From Actinomycetospora lutea (lineage in GTDB: Bacteria > Actinomycetota > Actinomycetes > Mycobacteriales > Pseudonocardiaceae), in contig NZ_JAQZAL010000002.1 in the NCBI RefSeq assembly GCF_028737205.1, positions 62,001 through 126,000 on the forward strand: a DNA stretch of 64,000 bases. Direction: 5' to 3'. Shown here in pieces: positions 25,751 to 39,762 of the stretch (position 1 is its first letter; the number at the start of each line of letters is the position of its first letter). Position numbers and translations under genes: made by a program. Below the pieces are notes generated by a model. That model was not told where the DNA came from. It was given only the letters and a program-made list of their open reading frames with translations, and searched no databases.

Positions 25751-27569
25751 AGAGGTACTGACCGGTGTTCGACGCGGTGTCGATCTCCTTGCCCTGCGTC
25801 GCACCCTTGCCGGTGACGAGCGTGCGGATGTAGACGATCCGCTCGCCCTTCTTGCCCGAGATCCGGGCCCAGTCGTCCGGGTTGGTGGTGTTGGGCAGGT
25901 CCTCCGACTCGGCGAACTCGTCGACCACGGCGTCCAGCAGGTGCTGGACCCGCAGACCCGGCTGGGAGCTCTCCAGCTGGGACTTGATGGCCGACTTCTT
26001 CGCCCGCCCGACGATGTTCTCGATGACCGCACCGGAGTTGAAGTCCTTGAAGTACAGGACCTCCTTGTCCCCGTTGGCGTAGGTGACCTCGAGGAACCGG
26101 TTGTCGTCGGTCTCGGCGTACATCCGCTCGACGACCCGCTCGATCATGCCGTCGAGGCAGGCCGCGCGGTTGCCGCCGAACTCGGAGATGTCGTCCTCGT
26201 GCAGCGGCAGGCCGTCGATCAGGTACTTCGAGAAGATGTCCTGCGCCGCCTCGGCGTCCGGGCGCTCGATCTTGATCTTCACGTCGAGCCGGCCCGGCCG
26301 CAGGATCGCGGGGTCGATCATGTCCTCGCGGTTCGAGGCGCCGATGACGATGACGTTCTCGAGCCCCTCGACACCGTCGATCTCGGACAGGAGCTGGGGC
26401 ACGATCGTCGTCTCGACGTCGCTGGACACGCCGGACCCGCGGGTACGGAAGATCGAGTCCATCTCGTCGAAGAACACGATCACCGGGGTGCCCTCGGACG
26501 CCTTCTCGCGCGCCCGCTGGAAGATCATCCGGATGTGCCGCTCGGTCTCGCCGACGAACTTGTTGAGCAGCTCCGGGCCCTTGATGTTGAGGAAGTGCGC
26601 CTTGACGTCGCGGCTGTCCTCGCCGCGGGTCTCGGCGACCTTCTTCGCCAGCGAGTTGGCCACCGCCTTCGCGATGAGCGTCTTGCCGCAGCCGGGCGGG
26701 CCGTAGAGCAGCACGCCCTTGGGCGGGCGCAGCTGGTAGGTCCGGAACAGGTCGGCGTGCAGGAAGGGCAGCTCGACCGCGTCGCGGATGGAGTCGATCT
26801 GGCGCGAGAGCCCGCCGATGTCGGTGTAGGCGACGTCGGGAACCTCCTCGAGGACGAGCTCCTCGACCTCGGCCTTGGGCACCTTCTCGTAGGCGTAGCC
26901 CACACGGGTGTCGACCATCAGGGAGTCGCCGGGCTTGAGCTCCGGCGCGTCGCCGATCAGCAGCGAGTCGGCGAGGTGGATCACCCGCTCCTCGTCGGCG
27001 TTGCCGATGATGAGGGCGCGGTTGCGCGTGCCGTCCTCGTCGGTGAGGACCTCGCGCAGGGCCACGACCTCGCCCACGCGCTCGTAGGTGCCGGCCTCGA
27101 CGACGGTGAGCGCCTCGTTGAGCCGCAGGGTCTGGCCCCGGGTCAGCTCGGCGACCTCGACCGCCGGCGACACGGCCACCCGCATGCGGCGCCCGGAGGT
27201 GAAGACGTCGACCGTGGAGTCCTCGAACGACTCGAGGAACACGCCGTAGCTCGACGGCGGCTGCGCGAGCCGGTCGACCTCCTCGCGCAGCGCCACGAGC
27301 TGCGCCCGGGCCTCCTTGAGCGTCTCGGTGAGCTTGTCGTTCCGCTCGGTCAGCTGCGAGACGCGCTGCTGCGCCTCGCCCAGACGCTGTTCGAGGATGC
27401 GCGCGTGCCGAGGGGATTCGGTCAACTTGCGACGCAACAGCGCGACCTCGTCCTCGAGGAAGCGCACCTGTGCTGCCATGTCCGCCGAGCCGCGGTCGTG
27501 TCGCTCGCCGCGGTCCCGACCGCTGTCTGCCCTGTCGGATCGGCCCCTGGGGTCGTCGTCATTCGTCAC
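25749..27569 (-). CDS. mpa: Proteasome-associated AAA ATPase Mpa/ARC
   Basis: 606 residues from a GTG at 27569, chosen because GGAGGAGGGC lies just upstream and the length matches the mycobacterial protein. After a polar leader (1-30), a coiled coil (about 31-102, [18 protein letters not shown] ... [10 protein letters not shown]) binds Pup; two OB domains follow (about 105-225). The AAA module has Walker A GPPGCGKT (290-297), Walker [11 protein letters not shown] (about 363-372) and sensor/Arg-finger segment [18 protein letters not shown]. The protein ends QYL, the motif that inserts between PrcA subunits to open the gate. It recognises pupylated proteins, unfolds them and feeds the 20S core. 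Confidence 0.97.
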   Translation of the reverse strand: MTNDDDPRGRSDRADSGRDRGERHDRGSADMAAQVRFLEDEVALLRRKLTESPRHARILEQRLGEAQQRVSQLTERNDKLTETLKEARAQLVALREEVDRLAQPPSSYGVFLESFEDSTVDVFTSGRRMRVAVSPAVEVAELTRGQTLRLNEALTVVEAGTYERVGEVVALREVLTDEDGTRNRALIIGNADEERVIHLADSLLIGDAPELKPGDSLMVDTRVGYAYEKVPKAEVEELVLEEVPDVAYTDIGGLSRQIDSIRDAVELPFLHADLFRTYQLRPPKGVLLYGPPGCGKTLIAKAVANSLAKKVAETRGEDSRDVKAHFLNIKGPELLNKFVGETERHIRMIFQRAREKASEGTPVIVFFDEMDSIFRTRGSGVSSDVETTIVPQLLSEIDGVEGLENVIVIGASNREDMIDPAILRPGRLDVKIKIERPDAEAAQDIFSKYLIDGLPLHEDDISEFGGNRAACLDGMIERVVERMYAETDDNRFLEVTYANGDKEVLYFKDFNSGAVIENIVGRAKKSAIKSQLESSQPGLRVQHLLDAVVDEFAESEDLPNTTNPDDWARISGKKGERIVYIRTLVTGKGATQGKEIDTASNTGQYL

Positions 27570-27599
27570 GGCGCCCTCCTCCGCTACTCCGTGCCGCAA

Positions 27600-27605
27600 A
27601 CCGTA
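27600..27605 (-). promoter_or_regulatory. Candidate -10 hexamer of mpa
   Basis: Minus-strand TACGGT lies 30 bases upstream of the mpa GTG, leaving a short leader with a GGAGGAGGGC ribosome-binding site. Unlike dop and pafA, mpa therefore looks like a leadered gene. The -35 region is not convincing. Confidence 0.4.
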
Positions 27606-27701
27606 CCCGCGAATCGAGGTGTCCGTGGAGTAGCGTGCCGGTGACGGACTTCTCACGCAGGCCCCTTGCGTGGGGTCACCGAGGGTGATTCCTCCAGCAC
27701 C

Positions 27702-27719
27702 GAGCACCACCGGGTGCTC
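27702..27719 (-). terminator. Stem-loop after trmI
   Basis: GAGCACC / GGTGCTC form a perfect 7-bp stem with a 4-base loop (ACCG) starting 8 bases beyond the trmI stop codon. There is no U-run, as is usual in actinobacterial terminators. Confidence 0.5.
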
Positions 27720-27727
27720 ACGCTGGG

Positions 27728-29495
<1,768 letters not shown>

Positions 29496-29534
29496 GGCGT
29501 CGGGGACGGGACCGCGCCGCTCTCCAGAACGATG

Positions 29535-29641
29535 TCTCGGGAGTGTCACGAGTGTCGGTGGCATCGGAGGTCCGACCGGAGGGACGCGGCTCGTGCGGTT
29601 TACTGCCGGCCGCGGGACAACACTCGTGACAAGTCTCGAGA
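29535..29641. repeat. Inverted repeat pair in the spacer before the thioesterase gene
   Basis: GTCACGAGTGT (29545-29555) and its exact reverse complement ACACTCGTGAC (29620-29630) are 64 bases apart; similarity continues outward (TCTCGGGA on the left, TCTCGAGA on the right). The local sequence is less GC-rich than its surroundings. It could be paired operator half-sites or the ends of a small mobile fragment; no transposase is present. Confidence 0.6.
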
Positions 29642-29762
29642 GATCGACATGGCGAGCGACCAGCGGTCGTTGTGCCTGCGTCGCGACCACCACGCCCGCG
29701 ACGGTGATCGCCGCGATCAGCACCGCCAGGAGGATGTGGATCCTCGAACCCGGCCCCGTCAT
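29641..29762 (-). pseudogene. Possible remnant: start of a small membrane protein gene
   Basis: From an ATG at 29762 the minus strand encodes MTGPGSRIHILLAVLIAAIT and continues VAGVVVATQAQRPLVARHVD, a convincing signal-anchor helix with biased third positions. No stop follows; the frame runs antisense through the RecB-like gene, where it cannot be real. I infer a truncated or frameshifted gene. A small integral membrane protein gene (Rv2120c) occupies a nearby place in mycobacteria. The rest of the 332-base gap (29496-29827) holds the inverted repeat, a 12-bp palindrome GGCCGATCGGCC (29791-29802) and the thioesterase ribosome-binding site. Confidence 0.3.
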
Positions 29763-29827
29763 CGACCACGAGACCAGCCGTGGACACCTCGGCCGATCGG
29801 CCTACCCCACCCCGCACCAGGAGAGGC

Positions 29828-30631
29828 ATGACCACGACCGTCACCGAGCCGTTCTTCCGCCCGCTCTCCGCGGACGGCGCCGACGGCCTGCGGGTCCTCG
29901 CGACCGGCTCGACCGCCGGCCCGTGGTTCCCCGACGCCCAGCACATGGGTCCGCCGAGCGCGCTGCTGGTGCGGGCGCTGGAGCGGTGCGCGCCGCGCGA
30001 GGAGGTGCTGCTCTCGCGGGTCACCGTCGAGGTGCTGGGGCGGGTGCCGATGGGCGAGCTGACCGTGCGCGCGTGGGTCGAGCGGCCCGGGCGGACGATC
30101 GAGCTGGTGGTCGCGGAGCTCGCCGCGGCGGGCCGGACGGTGGCCCGGGCCACGGGCTGGCGCCTCGCCGTCACCGACACGAGCGCCGCGGCCACCGACG
30201 CGGGCCCGGCGATGCCGGGACCCGAGCAGGGCGCCGTCATCCCCACGCCGGCGGGCTGGCTGCCCGGCTACCTCGACGCGGTGGACTGGCGGTGGCTCTC
30301 CGGGCACCTCGGCCGGTCCGGACCGGGACGGGCGTGGGGACGCCTGCGGGTGCCGGTGGTGGAGGGCGAGGAGCCGACGCCGTGGCAGTGCCTTGCGGCG
30401 GTCGCCGACTCCACCAACGGCGTCGCGGCCCGCCTGGACCTCAACGACTGGCTGTTCGTCAACACCGACCTGAGCCTGCACCTGCACCGCGCCCCCCGGG
30501 GGGCGTGGATCGGGCTCGATGCCGACAGCGTCATCGGCCCCGAGGGTCTGGGCACCGCGTTCTCGGTGCTCCACGACGAGCACGGGCCGGTCGGCCGGGC
30601 CGCGCAGGCCCTGACGGTGCGACCCCGCTGA
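29828..30631 (+). CDS. Thioesterase-family protein (acyl-CoA thioesterase-like, double hotdog)
   Basis: 267 residues from an ATG with AGGAGAGGC upstream. The pattern of GPWFPDAQHMGPPSALLVRALER, VTVEVLGRVPMGELTVRAWVERPGRTIELVVAEL and the second-half LDLNDWLFVNTDLSLHLHRAPRGAWIGLDADSVIGPEGLGTA matches the PF13622-type two-hotdog thioesterases in which the second repeat carries the active Asp/Gln-like residues. It would hydrolyse acyl-CoA esters in the cytoplasm; chain specificity is unknown. It ends 15 bases short of the convergent hisG stop. Confidence 0.82.
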   Translation: MTTTVTEPFFRPLSADGADGLRVLATGSTAGPWFPDAQHMGPPSALLVRALERCAPREEVLLSRVTVEVLGRVPMGELTVRAWVERPGRTIELVVAELAAAGRTVARATGWRLAVTDTSAAATDAGPAMPGPEQGAVIPTPAGWLPGYLDAVDWRWLSGHLGRSGPGRAWGRLRVPVVEGEEPTPWQCLAAVADSTNGVAARLDLNDWLFVNTDLSLHLHRAPRGAWIGLDADSVIGPEGLGTAFSVLHDEHGPVGRAAQALTVRPR

Positions 30632-30646
30632 CGTCCCGGCTGAGGC

Positions 30647-31540
30647 TCAGTGCCCGTTCGCCGAGCCGATGGCGCGGCAGGACTGCAGCGACGAGGTGAC
30701 GATGCCGGTGGCACCCAGCTCGGCGAGCTCGTCCATGGTGTCGTTGACCCGCTTGCGCTCGACCATCGAGCGGACGGCGACGAACTTCTCGTTCGACAGC
30801 GGCGCGACGGTCGGCGACTCGATGCCCGGCGTCAGCTCGACGGCGCGGTCGAGCAGGCCGACGGGGCAGTCGTAGTCGAGCATCACGTAGCGGCGGGCGT
30901 AGACGACGCCGCGCAGGCGCTCGACGAAGCGGGACTTCTCGCGCTGGGTGTCGGGGGCGTCCGGCGCCTGGTCGAACTTGGCGTTGCGGTCGATGATCAC
31001 CGCCTGCGACTCGGTGATCGGGTCGCCCAGGGTCACCAGGCCGTGCTGGGCGAGGGTGCGCCCGGAGCTGACGACGTCGGCGATGGCGTCGGCCACCCCG
31101 AGCTCGATCGAGATCTCGACCGCCCCGTCCAGGCGGATGACGTCCTTCGCCGCGATGCGCTGCTGCGCGAGGTTCGCCCGCACGAGCCGGGGGTACGAGG
31201 TCGCGATCCGCTTGCCCGCCAGGTCCTGGATGCTCCACTCGTTGCGCAGGGGCGCGGCGTAGCGGAACTTCGAGTGCCCGAACCCGAGCTGGAGCAGCTG
31301 GTTGACCGAGGCGCTGGACTCCTCGGTGAGGTCGTGCCCGGTGATCCCGAGGTGCAGCTGGCCCTCGGAGACGTAGGTCGCGATGTCCTTCGGGCGGAGG
31401 TAGAAGAACGTGACCGCGTTGGCCTCGTCCTGCAGGCTCAGGTCGCGGCTGTCCGTCCGTTGCCGGTAGCCGGCGTCGCGCAGCATCGTCGACGCCTCCT
31501 CGGCCAGGGATCCCTTGTTGGGAACGGCGACGCGGAGCAT
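30647..31540 (-). CDS. hisG: ATP phosphoribosyltransferase HisG, long form
   Basis: 297 residues; ATG preceded by AGGAGGAGAAGG. Catalytic half: LRVAVPNKGSLAEEA, YVSEGQLHLGITGHDL, KRIATSYPRLVRANL, and the PRPP-binding run LDGAVEISIELGVADAIADVVSSGRTL. The C-terminal about 80 residues (VMLDYDCPVGLLDRAVELTPGIESPTVAPL ... LGATGIVTSSLQSCRAI) are the HisG_C regulatory domain that binds histidine, so the enzyme is the long, self-regulated form and needs no HisZ. It performs the first step of histidine synthesis and lies 34 bases downstream of hisE. Confidence 0.96.
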   Translation of the reverse strand: MLRVAVPNKGSLAEEASTMLRDAGYRQRTDSRDLSLQDEANAVTFFYLRPKDIATYVSEGQLHLGITGHDLTEESSASVNQLLQLGFGHSKFRYAAPLRNEWSIQDLAGKRIATSYPRLVRANLAQQRIAAKDVIRLDGAVEISIELGVADAIADVVSSGRTLAQHGLVTLGDPITESQAVIIDRNAKFDQAPDAPDTQREKSRFVERLRGVVYARRYVMLDYDCPVGLLDRAVELTPGIESPTVAPLSNEKFVAVRSMVERKRVNDTMDELAELGATGIVTSSLQSCRAIGSANGH

Positions 31541-31574
31541 GGGTCCTTCTCCTCCTGACACCCGCGGGTGTCGA

Positions 31575-31838
31575 CTACAGGTGCTTGTAGACCTCGTCGA
31601 GGGACAGGCCGCGCCCGAGCATGATGACCTGGACGCGGTAGAGCAGCTGGGAGATCTCCTCGGCCAGCTTGTCGTCGGTCTCGTACTCGGCCGCGATCCA
31701 CACCTCGCCGGCCTCCTCGAGCACCTTCTTGCCCTGGGCGTGGACCCCGGCATCCAGAGCAGCCACGGTCCCCGACCCCTCGGGCCGGTCCCGGGCCTTG
31801 ACGGTCAGCTCGTCGAAGAGCTCGTCGAACGTCTTCAC
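31575..31838 (-). CDS. hisE: Phosphoribosyl-ATP pyrophosphohydrolase HisE
   Basis: 87 residues from a GTG at 31838 ([11 protein letters not shown]). All-alpha MazG-like fold with the metal-binding motif [38 protein letters not shown], split into EExxE and ExxD type helices. It removes pyrophosphate from phosphoribosyl-ATP, the second histidine step, and forms an operon with hisG. Another in-frame GTG lies 18 bases upstream; neither has a clear ribosome-binding site. The 191 bases up to the HAD gene hold nothing I can support. Confidence 0.93.
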   Translation of the reverse strand: MKTFDELFDELTVKARDRPEGSGTVAALDAGVHAQGKKVLEEAGEVWIAAEYETDDKLAEEISQLLYRVQVIMLGRGLSLDEVYKHL

Positions 31839-32029
31839 GTCGAGCAATCGTCGCACGGACCCGAAACCGGTCGCACACCACGGGCTGACCCCACTCTCCC
31901 CGGTCCCCACGCCCGTCACGGTCCCGGTGCGCCCTCCGGGCTCCGGGGGGCGCCGAACGGACGGTCGGGCGGGCGGACACGCCCGCGAGTGGGTCCCGCA
32001 TCCCCCGTTCGCGCGGGGACGCCACGCGC

Positions 32030-32737
32030 TCAGTGCACGTCGGCCCGCGTCCGGTGGTCGCGCCGCCCGGACGCGTGGTCCCGGACGGCCGCGTTCAGCT
32101 CGTCCACGCCCAGCCCGACGAGGCTCCCGCGCAGCACACGGCGCTCCCCCGGCGCCACGGCCACCTCGGAGGGCACGACGAGGACGGTGGCGCCGGCCGC
32201 GACGGCCGAGCGGGTCCCGGTCGGCGAGTCCTCGACCGCCACGCACGCCGCGACGTCGACGCCGAGGAGCTCCGCGGCCCGCCGGTAGGGCGCCGGGTCG
32301 GGCTTGGTCGCCGGCACCTCGTCCCCGCACACGGTGACGTCGAAGAACCCGCGCCCGATGGTGTCGAGCGCGACGTCGGTCAGCTCCCGGTAGGTGCTGG
32401 TGACGAGTGCCGTCGCCAGCCCCGCGTCCCGGACCGTCGCCAGCGCCTCCCGGGCGCCGGGGCGCCACGGGAGGTCGTGCGCGAACAGGACCTTGGTCCG
32501 CTCGAGCAGCCAGCGCCCGTCCGCGTGCACCGCGGCGTCGTCGTCGGGGTCGAGGCCGGCCTCGGCGCGCACCGCCGCCACCGAGCGCCGCAGCGACGAG
32601 CCCACGAGGTCCTCGCGGCTCGCCGCCGAGAGCGTGCCGCCGAGGTGCGCGGCGAGGTCGGCCAGGGACACGTCCCAGAGCCGCTCGGAGTCGACCAGCG
32701 TGCCGTCCATGTCCCACAGGACGGCCTGCAACTCCAC
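32030..32737 (-). CDS. HAD-superfamily phosphatase/phosphomutase-like
   Basis: 235 residues, GTG start with GAGGAGCTC upstream. Motif [14 protein letters not shown] (both Asp residues), motif [11 protein letters not shown], motif [13 protein letters not shown] and motif [16 protein letters not shown] place it in the HAD class with an alpha-helical cap (beta-phosphoglucomutase/phosphoglycolate phosphatase-like). The small-molecule phosphate substrate is unknown. It follows metH on the same strand with a 67-base gap. Confidence 0.88.
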   Translation of the reverse strand: MELQAVLWDMDGTLVDSERLWDVSLADLAAHLGGTLSAASREDLVGSSLRRSVAAVRAEAGLDPDDDAAVHADGRWLLERTKVLFAHDLPWRPGAREALATVRDAGLATALVTSTYRELTDVALDTIGRGFFDVTVCGDEVPATKPDPAPYRRAAELLGVDVAACVAVEDSPTGTRSAVAAGATVLVVPSEVAVAPGERRVLRGSLVGLGVDELNAAVRDHASGRRDHRTRADVH

Positions 32738-32804
32738 ACGAGCTCCTCTACGTGATCAGCTGGACGCGGCGCCGCACGCCGGGTCGGACCGGCGTGCCGC
32801 GAGG

Positions 32805-36350
<3,546 letters not shown>

Positions 36351-36356
36351 CGAACG

Positions 36357-36362
36357 ATCGTA
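36357..36362 (-). promoter_or_regulatory. -10 hexamer of metH, leaderless configuration
   Basis: Minus-strand TACGAT is followed by CGTTCG and the metH ATG. No ribosome-binding site precedes the start. Confidence 0.5.
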
Positions 36363-36412
36363 ACGTGATCGAGGAGCAGTGCCAGGCGCACTGCGAGCCT
36401 CGTCACGGGACG

Positions 36413-36418
36413 TAGGCT
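36413..36418 (+). promoter_or_regulatory. -10 hexamer of the PAC2 gene, leaderless configuration
   Basis: TAGGCT is followed by 6 bases and the GTG at 36425. It fixes the GTG as the start and forms a divergent promoter pair with metH. Confidence 0.6.
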
Positions 36419-36424
36419 GTCCGC

Positions 36425-37390
36425 GTGTCCGTGCCCGACGACCGCCCCGACGACCCCGTCCCCTCCCCGGAAGACGCCCCGGACGACACCCCGGACGACA
36501 CCGCGGACGCCGCCGCTCCCGTCATGCTCGCGGCCTTCGAGGGCTGGAACGACGCCGGTGACGCGGCCAGTACGGCGGTCGAGCACCTCTCGCTGCACTG
36601 GGACGCCACCGAGCTCTCCGCCATCGATCCCGACGAGTACTACGACTTCCAGGTCTCGCGCCCCACGATGCGCCTGGTCGACGGCGTCAGCCGCGCGATC
36701 GACTGGCCCACCACCCGCCTGACCCGCTGCCGCCCGCCCGGCTCCGCCCAGGACCTCGTCCTCGTGCGCGGGATCGAGCCGAACATGCGCTGGCGCGCGT
36801 TCTGCGCCGAGATCATCGAGCACGCCCGCGAGCTGGGCGTGGGCACGGTGATCACGCTGGGCGCGCTGCTCGCCGACACGCCCCACACCCGCCCGGTGCC
36901 CGTCACCGGCACCTCGTTCGACAAGGCGTCCGCGGCCCGCTACCGGCTGCAGCGCTCGCGCTACCAGGGCCCCACCGGCATCGTCGGGGTCCTCCAGGAC
37001 GCCTGCGTGCAGGCCGGCATCCCCGCGATCTCCTTCTGGGCCGCGGTGCCGCACTACGTCTCCCAGCCGCCCGCCCCGAAGGCCACGATCGCGCTGCTGC
37101 AGCGCGTCGAGGAGGTCCTCGACGTGGAGGTGCCCCTCGGCGGCCTGCCCGAGCAGGCCGAGAAGTGGGAGCGCACGGTCTCGGAGATGGCCGACGAGGA
37201 CGACGAGGTGCGCGAGTACGTCAAGGCCCTCGAGGAGGCCGGCGACGCCGAGACCGACCTCGAGGAGGCCTCCGGCGAGGAGATCGCCGCCGACTTCGAG
37301 CGCTACCTGCGCCGCCGCGGCCCCGGCGGCGGCCCCGGCGGCACCGCCGGCGGCCCGCCCGGGCCCGGCAAGGGTCCCTGGGAGCGGTGA
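36425..37390 (+). CDS. PAC2-family protein (proteasome-assembly-chaperone-like, Rv2125 type)
   Basis: 321 residues. A disordered Asp/Pro-rich N-terminus (about 1-30) precedes a PAC2 domain with VMLAAFEGWNDAGDAASTAVEHL, the YYDFQVSRPTMRLVDG strand, LVLVRGIEPNMRWRAF and TGSSFDKA-like Ser/Thr loop (VTGTSFDKASA). The C-terminal part is acidic, helical, and ends in a Gly/Pro-rich tail. PAC2 proteins are named after eukaryotic proteasome chaperones; actinobacterial members have a similar fold but no proven assembly role. Its place near the proteasome locus is conserved in mycobacteria (Rv2125 next to metH). It overlaps the following MFS gene (GTGA). Confidence 0.87.
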   Translation: MSVPDDRPDDPVPSPEDAPDDTPDDTADAAAPVMLAAFEGWNDAGDAASTAVEHLSLHWDATELSAIDPDEYYDFQVSRPTMRLVDGVSRAIDWPTTRLTRCRPPGSAQDLVLVRGIEPNMRWRAFCAEIIEHARELGVGTVITLGALLADTPHTRPVPVTGTSFDKASAARYRLQRSRYQGPTGIVGVLQDACVQAGIPAISFWAAVPHYVSQPPAPKATIALLQRVEEVLDVEVPLGGLPEQAEKWERTVSEMADEDDEVREYVKALEEAGDAETDLEEASGEEIAADFERYLRRRGPGGGPGGTAGGPPGPGKGPWER

Positions 37391-38553
37391 GCGCGCCCCC
37401 GTCCACGCAGTCCCCGTCCCGCCTCGCCCGTCTCCGGATCGGGGCGCTCTACGCGGGCGCGTTCCTCGGGCCGTTCGGCGGCGGCATCACCGCCTCGATG
37501 CTGCCCGAGCTCGGCGCCGACCTCGGGCTCTCCCCGTCGGCGGCGTCGGCCTCGCTGACCGCCTACCTGCTCCCGTTCGCGCTGCTCATGCTCGTGTCCG
37601 GGACGCTCGGGCAGCGCTGGGGCGCCGCGCGCACCGTGCGGTGGGCCTACGTGGCGTACGTGGTGTTCTCGCTGCTCGGAGCGGTCGCGGGCACCGGGTG
37701 GCTCTTCCTGTGCGCGCGGGCGTTGCAGGGCGCGGCCAACGCGTTCACGACGCCGCTGCTGCTCGCCTCGCTGGCCGCCGCCACCCCGCCGGAGCGCCTC
37801 GGCCGCTCGCTCGGGGTGATGGGCTCGCTGCAGGCGGCCGGGATGACCTTCGCGCCGCTGGTGGGCGGGCTGGCCGCCAGCGTCGACTGGCGCGCGGCGT
37901 TCGTGGGCGTCGCCGTGGTGGCCGCCCTGCTCGCGGTGGCCGGGCTGCCCGCGGACCCGCCGGCCGGACGGGCGGGCGACGGCGCCGGGCGGCCCCGCCT
38001 GCGCGACGCCTGGCGGCCCGCGGTGCTGCGCCTCGCGCTCGTCGCGGGGCTCGCGTGGGCCGCGCTGGGCGGGCTGTCGTTCCTCGTGGCCCTGCGCGTC
38101 GAGGACGCCTTCACCGTCGGCGCGGCACTGCGCGGCGCCCTGCTCACGGGCTTCGGGGTCTGCGGGCTGCTCACCGCGCGAGTCATCGGGTCCGGGGTCG
38201 ACCGCTTCGGGCCCGGCGTGACGGTCCGGGTCGGCGCGATCGCCGGCGCGCTGCTCGTCGGCGCGGTCGGGGTGCTGCCCTCGGTGATCGCCATCGGCGC
38301 GGCCTGGGCGCTCGCCGGCGCCGCCGCGCAGCTCGTGCTCGTCGGCGTCAACACCCTCGTCCTGCGCGGCACCACGGCGGGCGGGGTCTCGGTGGTCCAG
38401 GCCGGGCGCTTCCTGGGTGCGTCCGCCGCGCCGGCGGTGTTCCTCGCGCCCTACCACCTCTCCCCCGTCGCCGGGTTCGGTCTCGCCGCCGTGGTGCTCC
38501 TCGCGGCGGGGCTGCTGGCGCCGCGCGGGGTGAGCAGCGGGGTCAGGGGGTGA
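37387..38553 (+). CDS. MFS transporter
   Basis: 388 residues from a GTG overlapping the PAC2 stop. Twelve hydrophobic helices; motif A-like LGQRWGAARTVRWAY after helix 2 and GRSLGVMGSLQAAGMTFAPLVGGL in helix 5 region (antiporter-type motif) suggest a drug/metabolite exporter. Substrate unknown. It converges on a second MFS gene with an 11-base overlap of the 3' ends. Confidence 0.82.
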   Translation: MSAPPSTQSPSRLARLRIGALYAGAFLGPFGGGITASMLPELGADLGLSPSAASASLTAYLLPFALLMLVSGTLGQRWGAARTVRWAYVAYVVFSLLGAVAGTGWLFLCARALQGAANAFTTPLLLASLAAATPPERLGRSLGVMGSLQAAGMTFAPLVGGLAASVDWRAAFVGVAVVAALLAVAGLPADPPAGRAGDGAGRPRLRDAWRPAVLRLALVAGLAWAALGGLSFLVALRVEDAFTVGAALRGALLTGFGVCGLLTARVIGSGVDRFGPGVTVRVGAIAGALLVGAVGVLPSVIAIGAAWALAGAAAQLVLVGVNTLVLRGTTAGGVSVVQAGRFLGASAAPAVFLAPYHLSPVAGFGLAAVVLLAAGLLAPRGVSSGVRG

Positions 38554-39736
38554 CGAGCCGGCGGGCCGCGGGCAGCGCGAGCACCGCGGCGACCACCGCC
38601 GAGGCGATCGCCAGCCCGGCGAGCGGGCCGGTGAGGTCGCCGTCGCCGGCGAGGGCGGAGAGCAGGAAGGGCACGCCGAAGCCCAGGTAGGCGCAGGCGT
38701 AGAACGTGCCGGTGAGCGCCCCGCGCTCGCTGGGCAGGGCGAGCCCGGCGACGATCGTCAGCCCCGAGGCGAGGCAGAGCCCGTAGCCGGCGCCGAGCAG
38801 CAGTGCGGCGGGCAGCAGCGCCGGCCACGCGCCCGTCGCCAGGGCGAGGAGCGCGAGCCCGAGACCGGCGGCGCCGAGCGCGAGGCCCGCCGGGCCGGCC
38901 CGCGGCGCGCCGAGGCGGCGCGCGAGGGGCGGCACGAGCGCGCCGGTCGAGAGCGTCACCCCGGCGACGATCCCGGCGACCGCGACGGCGATCCCCGGCA
39001 TCTGCGGGGTGAGCAGCAGCGGCAGGACGGTCGCGGCGGTCGAGGGGAAGGCGAAGACCCCGATGGCGATCGGCACGACCACCCGGACGAAGGCGCGCCG
39101 GGCGCCCGCCGGGACGCCGAGGTTCACGACGGGCCCGCCGGCCCGGCGCCGCTCCGGGCCCAGCGTCTCGGGGATGCCGGGCAGCAGCGCGATCGCGCCG
39201 ACCATCAGCGCGACGTGCACGAGGTAGGGCAGCACGGTCGGCAGCACCACCCACTGCCCCATGAGGCCGGCGACCAGGGGCCCGGTGGCCCAGCCCATCG
39301 CCAGCGCGATCGTCGTCAGGCGCGCCGAGCGGCCGGCCTCGCCGATCAGCTCCCCCAGCCACGCGGTGCCGACGCTGAACACCACCCCGGACACCGCACC
39401 CTGCAGGAAGCGCCCGAGGAAGAGCACGAGCACCGACGACCCGGCCGCGAGGAAGAGCACGGAGACGAGCCCGGCGAGGACCACGAACGGCACGACGATG
39501 GGCCGCCGCCCCAACCGGTCGGACGCGGGCCCCGAGAGCAGCAGCGCCGGGATGAGGCCGGCGGCGTAGACGCCGAACGCCGCGGTCAGCGTCGTCGGCG
39601 CGAGCCCGAGCGTGTCCCGGTAGACCAGCAGGAGGGGCGTCGGGACGTTGGTGCCGAAGGCGACGACGAGCACGACGGTCCACAGCGCCCAGGGCGCCGC
39701 GATCGCACCCGTCCTCCGCGAGGTCCGCACGCCCAT
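38543..39736 (-). CDS. MFS transporter
   Basis: 397 residues from the ATG at 39736; an ATG at 39754 is an alternative. Twelve helices with motif A LSGPASDRLGRRPIVVPF between helices 2 and 3, FLQGAVSGVVFSVGTAWLGELIG in helix 4, and a repeat LGAPRAGPAGLALGAAGLGLALLAL after the central loop. It resembles sugar/drug exporters of the YcaD/Bmr kind; substrate unknown. It follows eccB with a gap of 9 to 26 bases depending on start, so the two may be co-transcribed. Confidence 0.82.
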   Translation of the reverse strand: MGVRTSRRTGAIAAPWALWTVVLVVAFGTNVPTPLLLVYRDTLGLAPTTLTAAFGVYAAGLIPALLLSGPASDRLGRRPIVVPFVVLAGLVSVLFLAAGSSVLVLFLGRFLQGAVSGVVFSVGTAWLGELIGEAGRSARLTTIALAMGWATGPLVAGLMGQWVVLPTVLPYLVHVALMVGAIALLPGIPETLGPERRRAGGPVVNLGVPAGARRAFVRVVVPIAIGVFAFPSTAATVLPLLLTPQMPGIAVAVAGIVAGVTLSTGALVPPLARRLGAPRAGPAGLALGAAGLGLALLALATGAWPALLPAALLLGAGYGLCLASGLTIVAGLALPSERGALTGTFYACAYLGFGVPFLLSALAGDGDLTGPLAGLAIASAVVAAVLALPAARRLVTP

Positions 39737-39762
39737 GCCGGCACCCTGCCGCATGCGGTGGC

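Noticed and set aside
36351-36424. Cobalamin riboswitch upstream of metH
   Set aside because: The divergent spacer is 74 bases and a -10 hexamer lies 6 bases before the metH ATG, so there is no leader RNA to hold a riboswitch.
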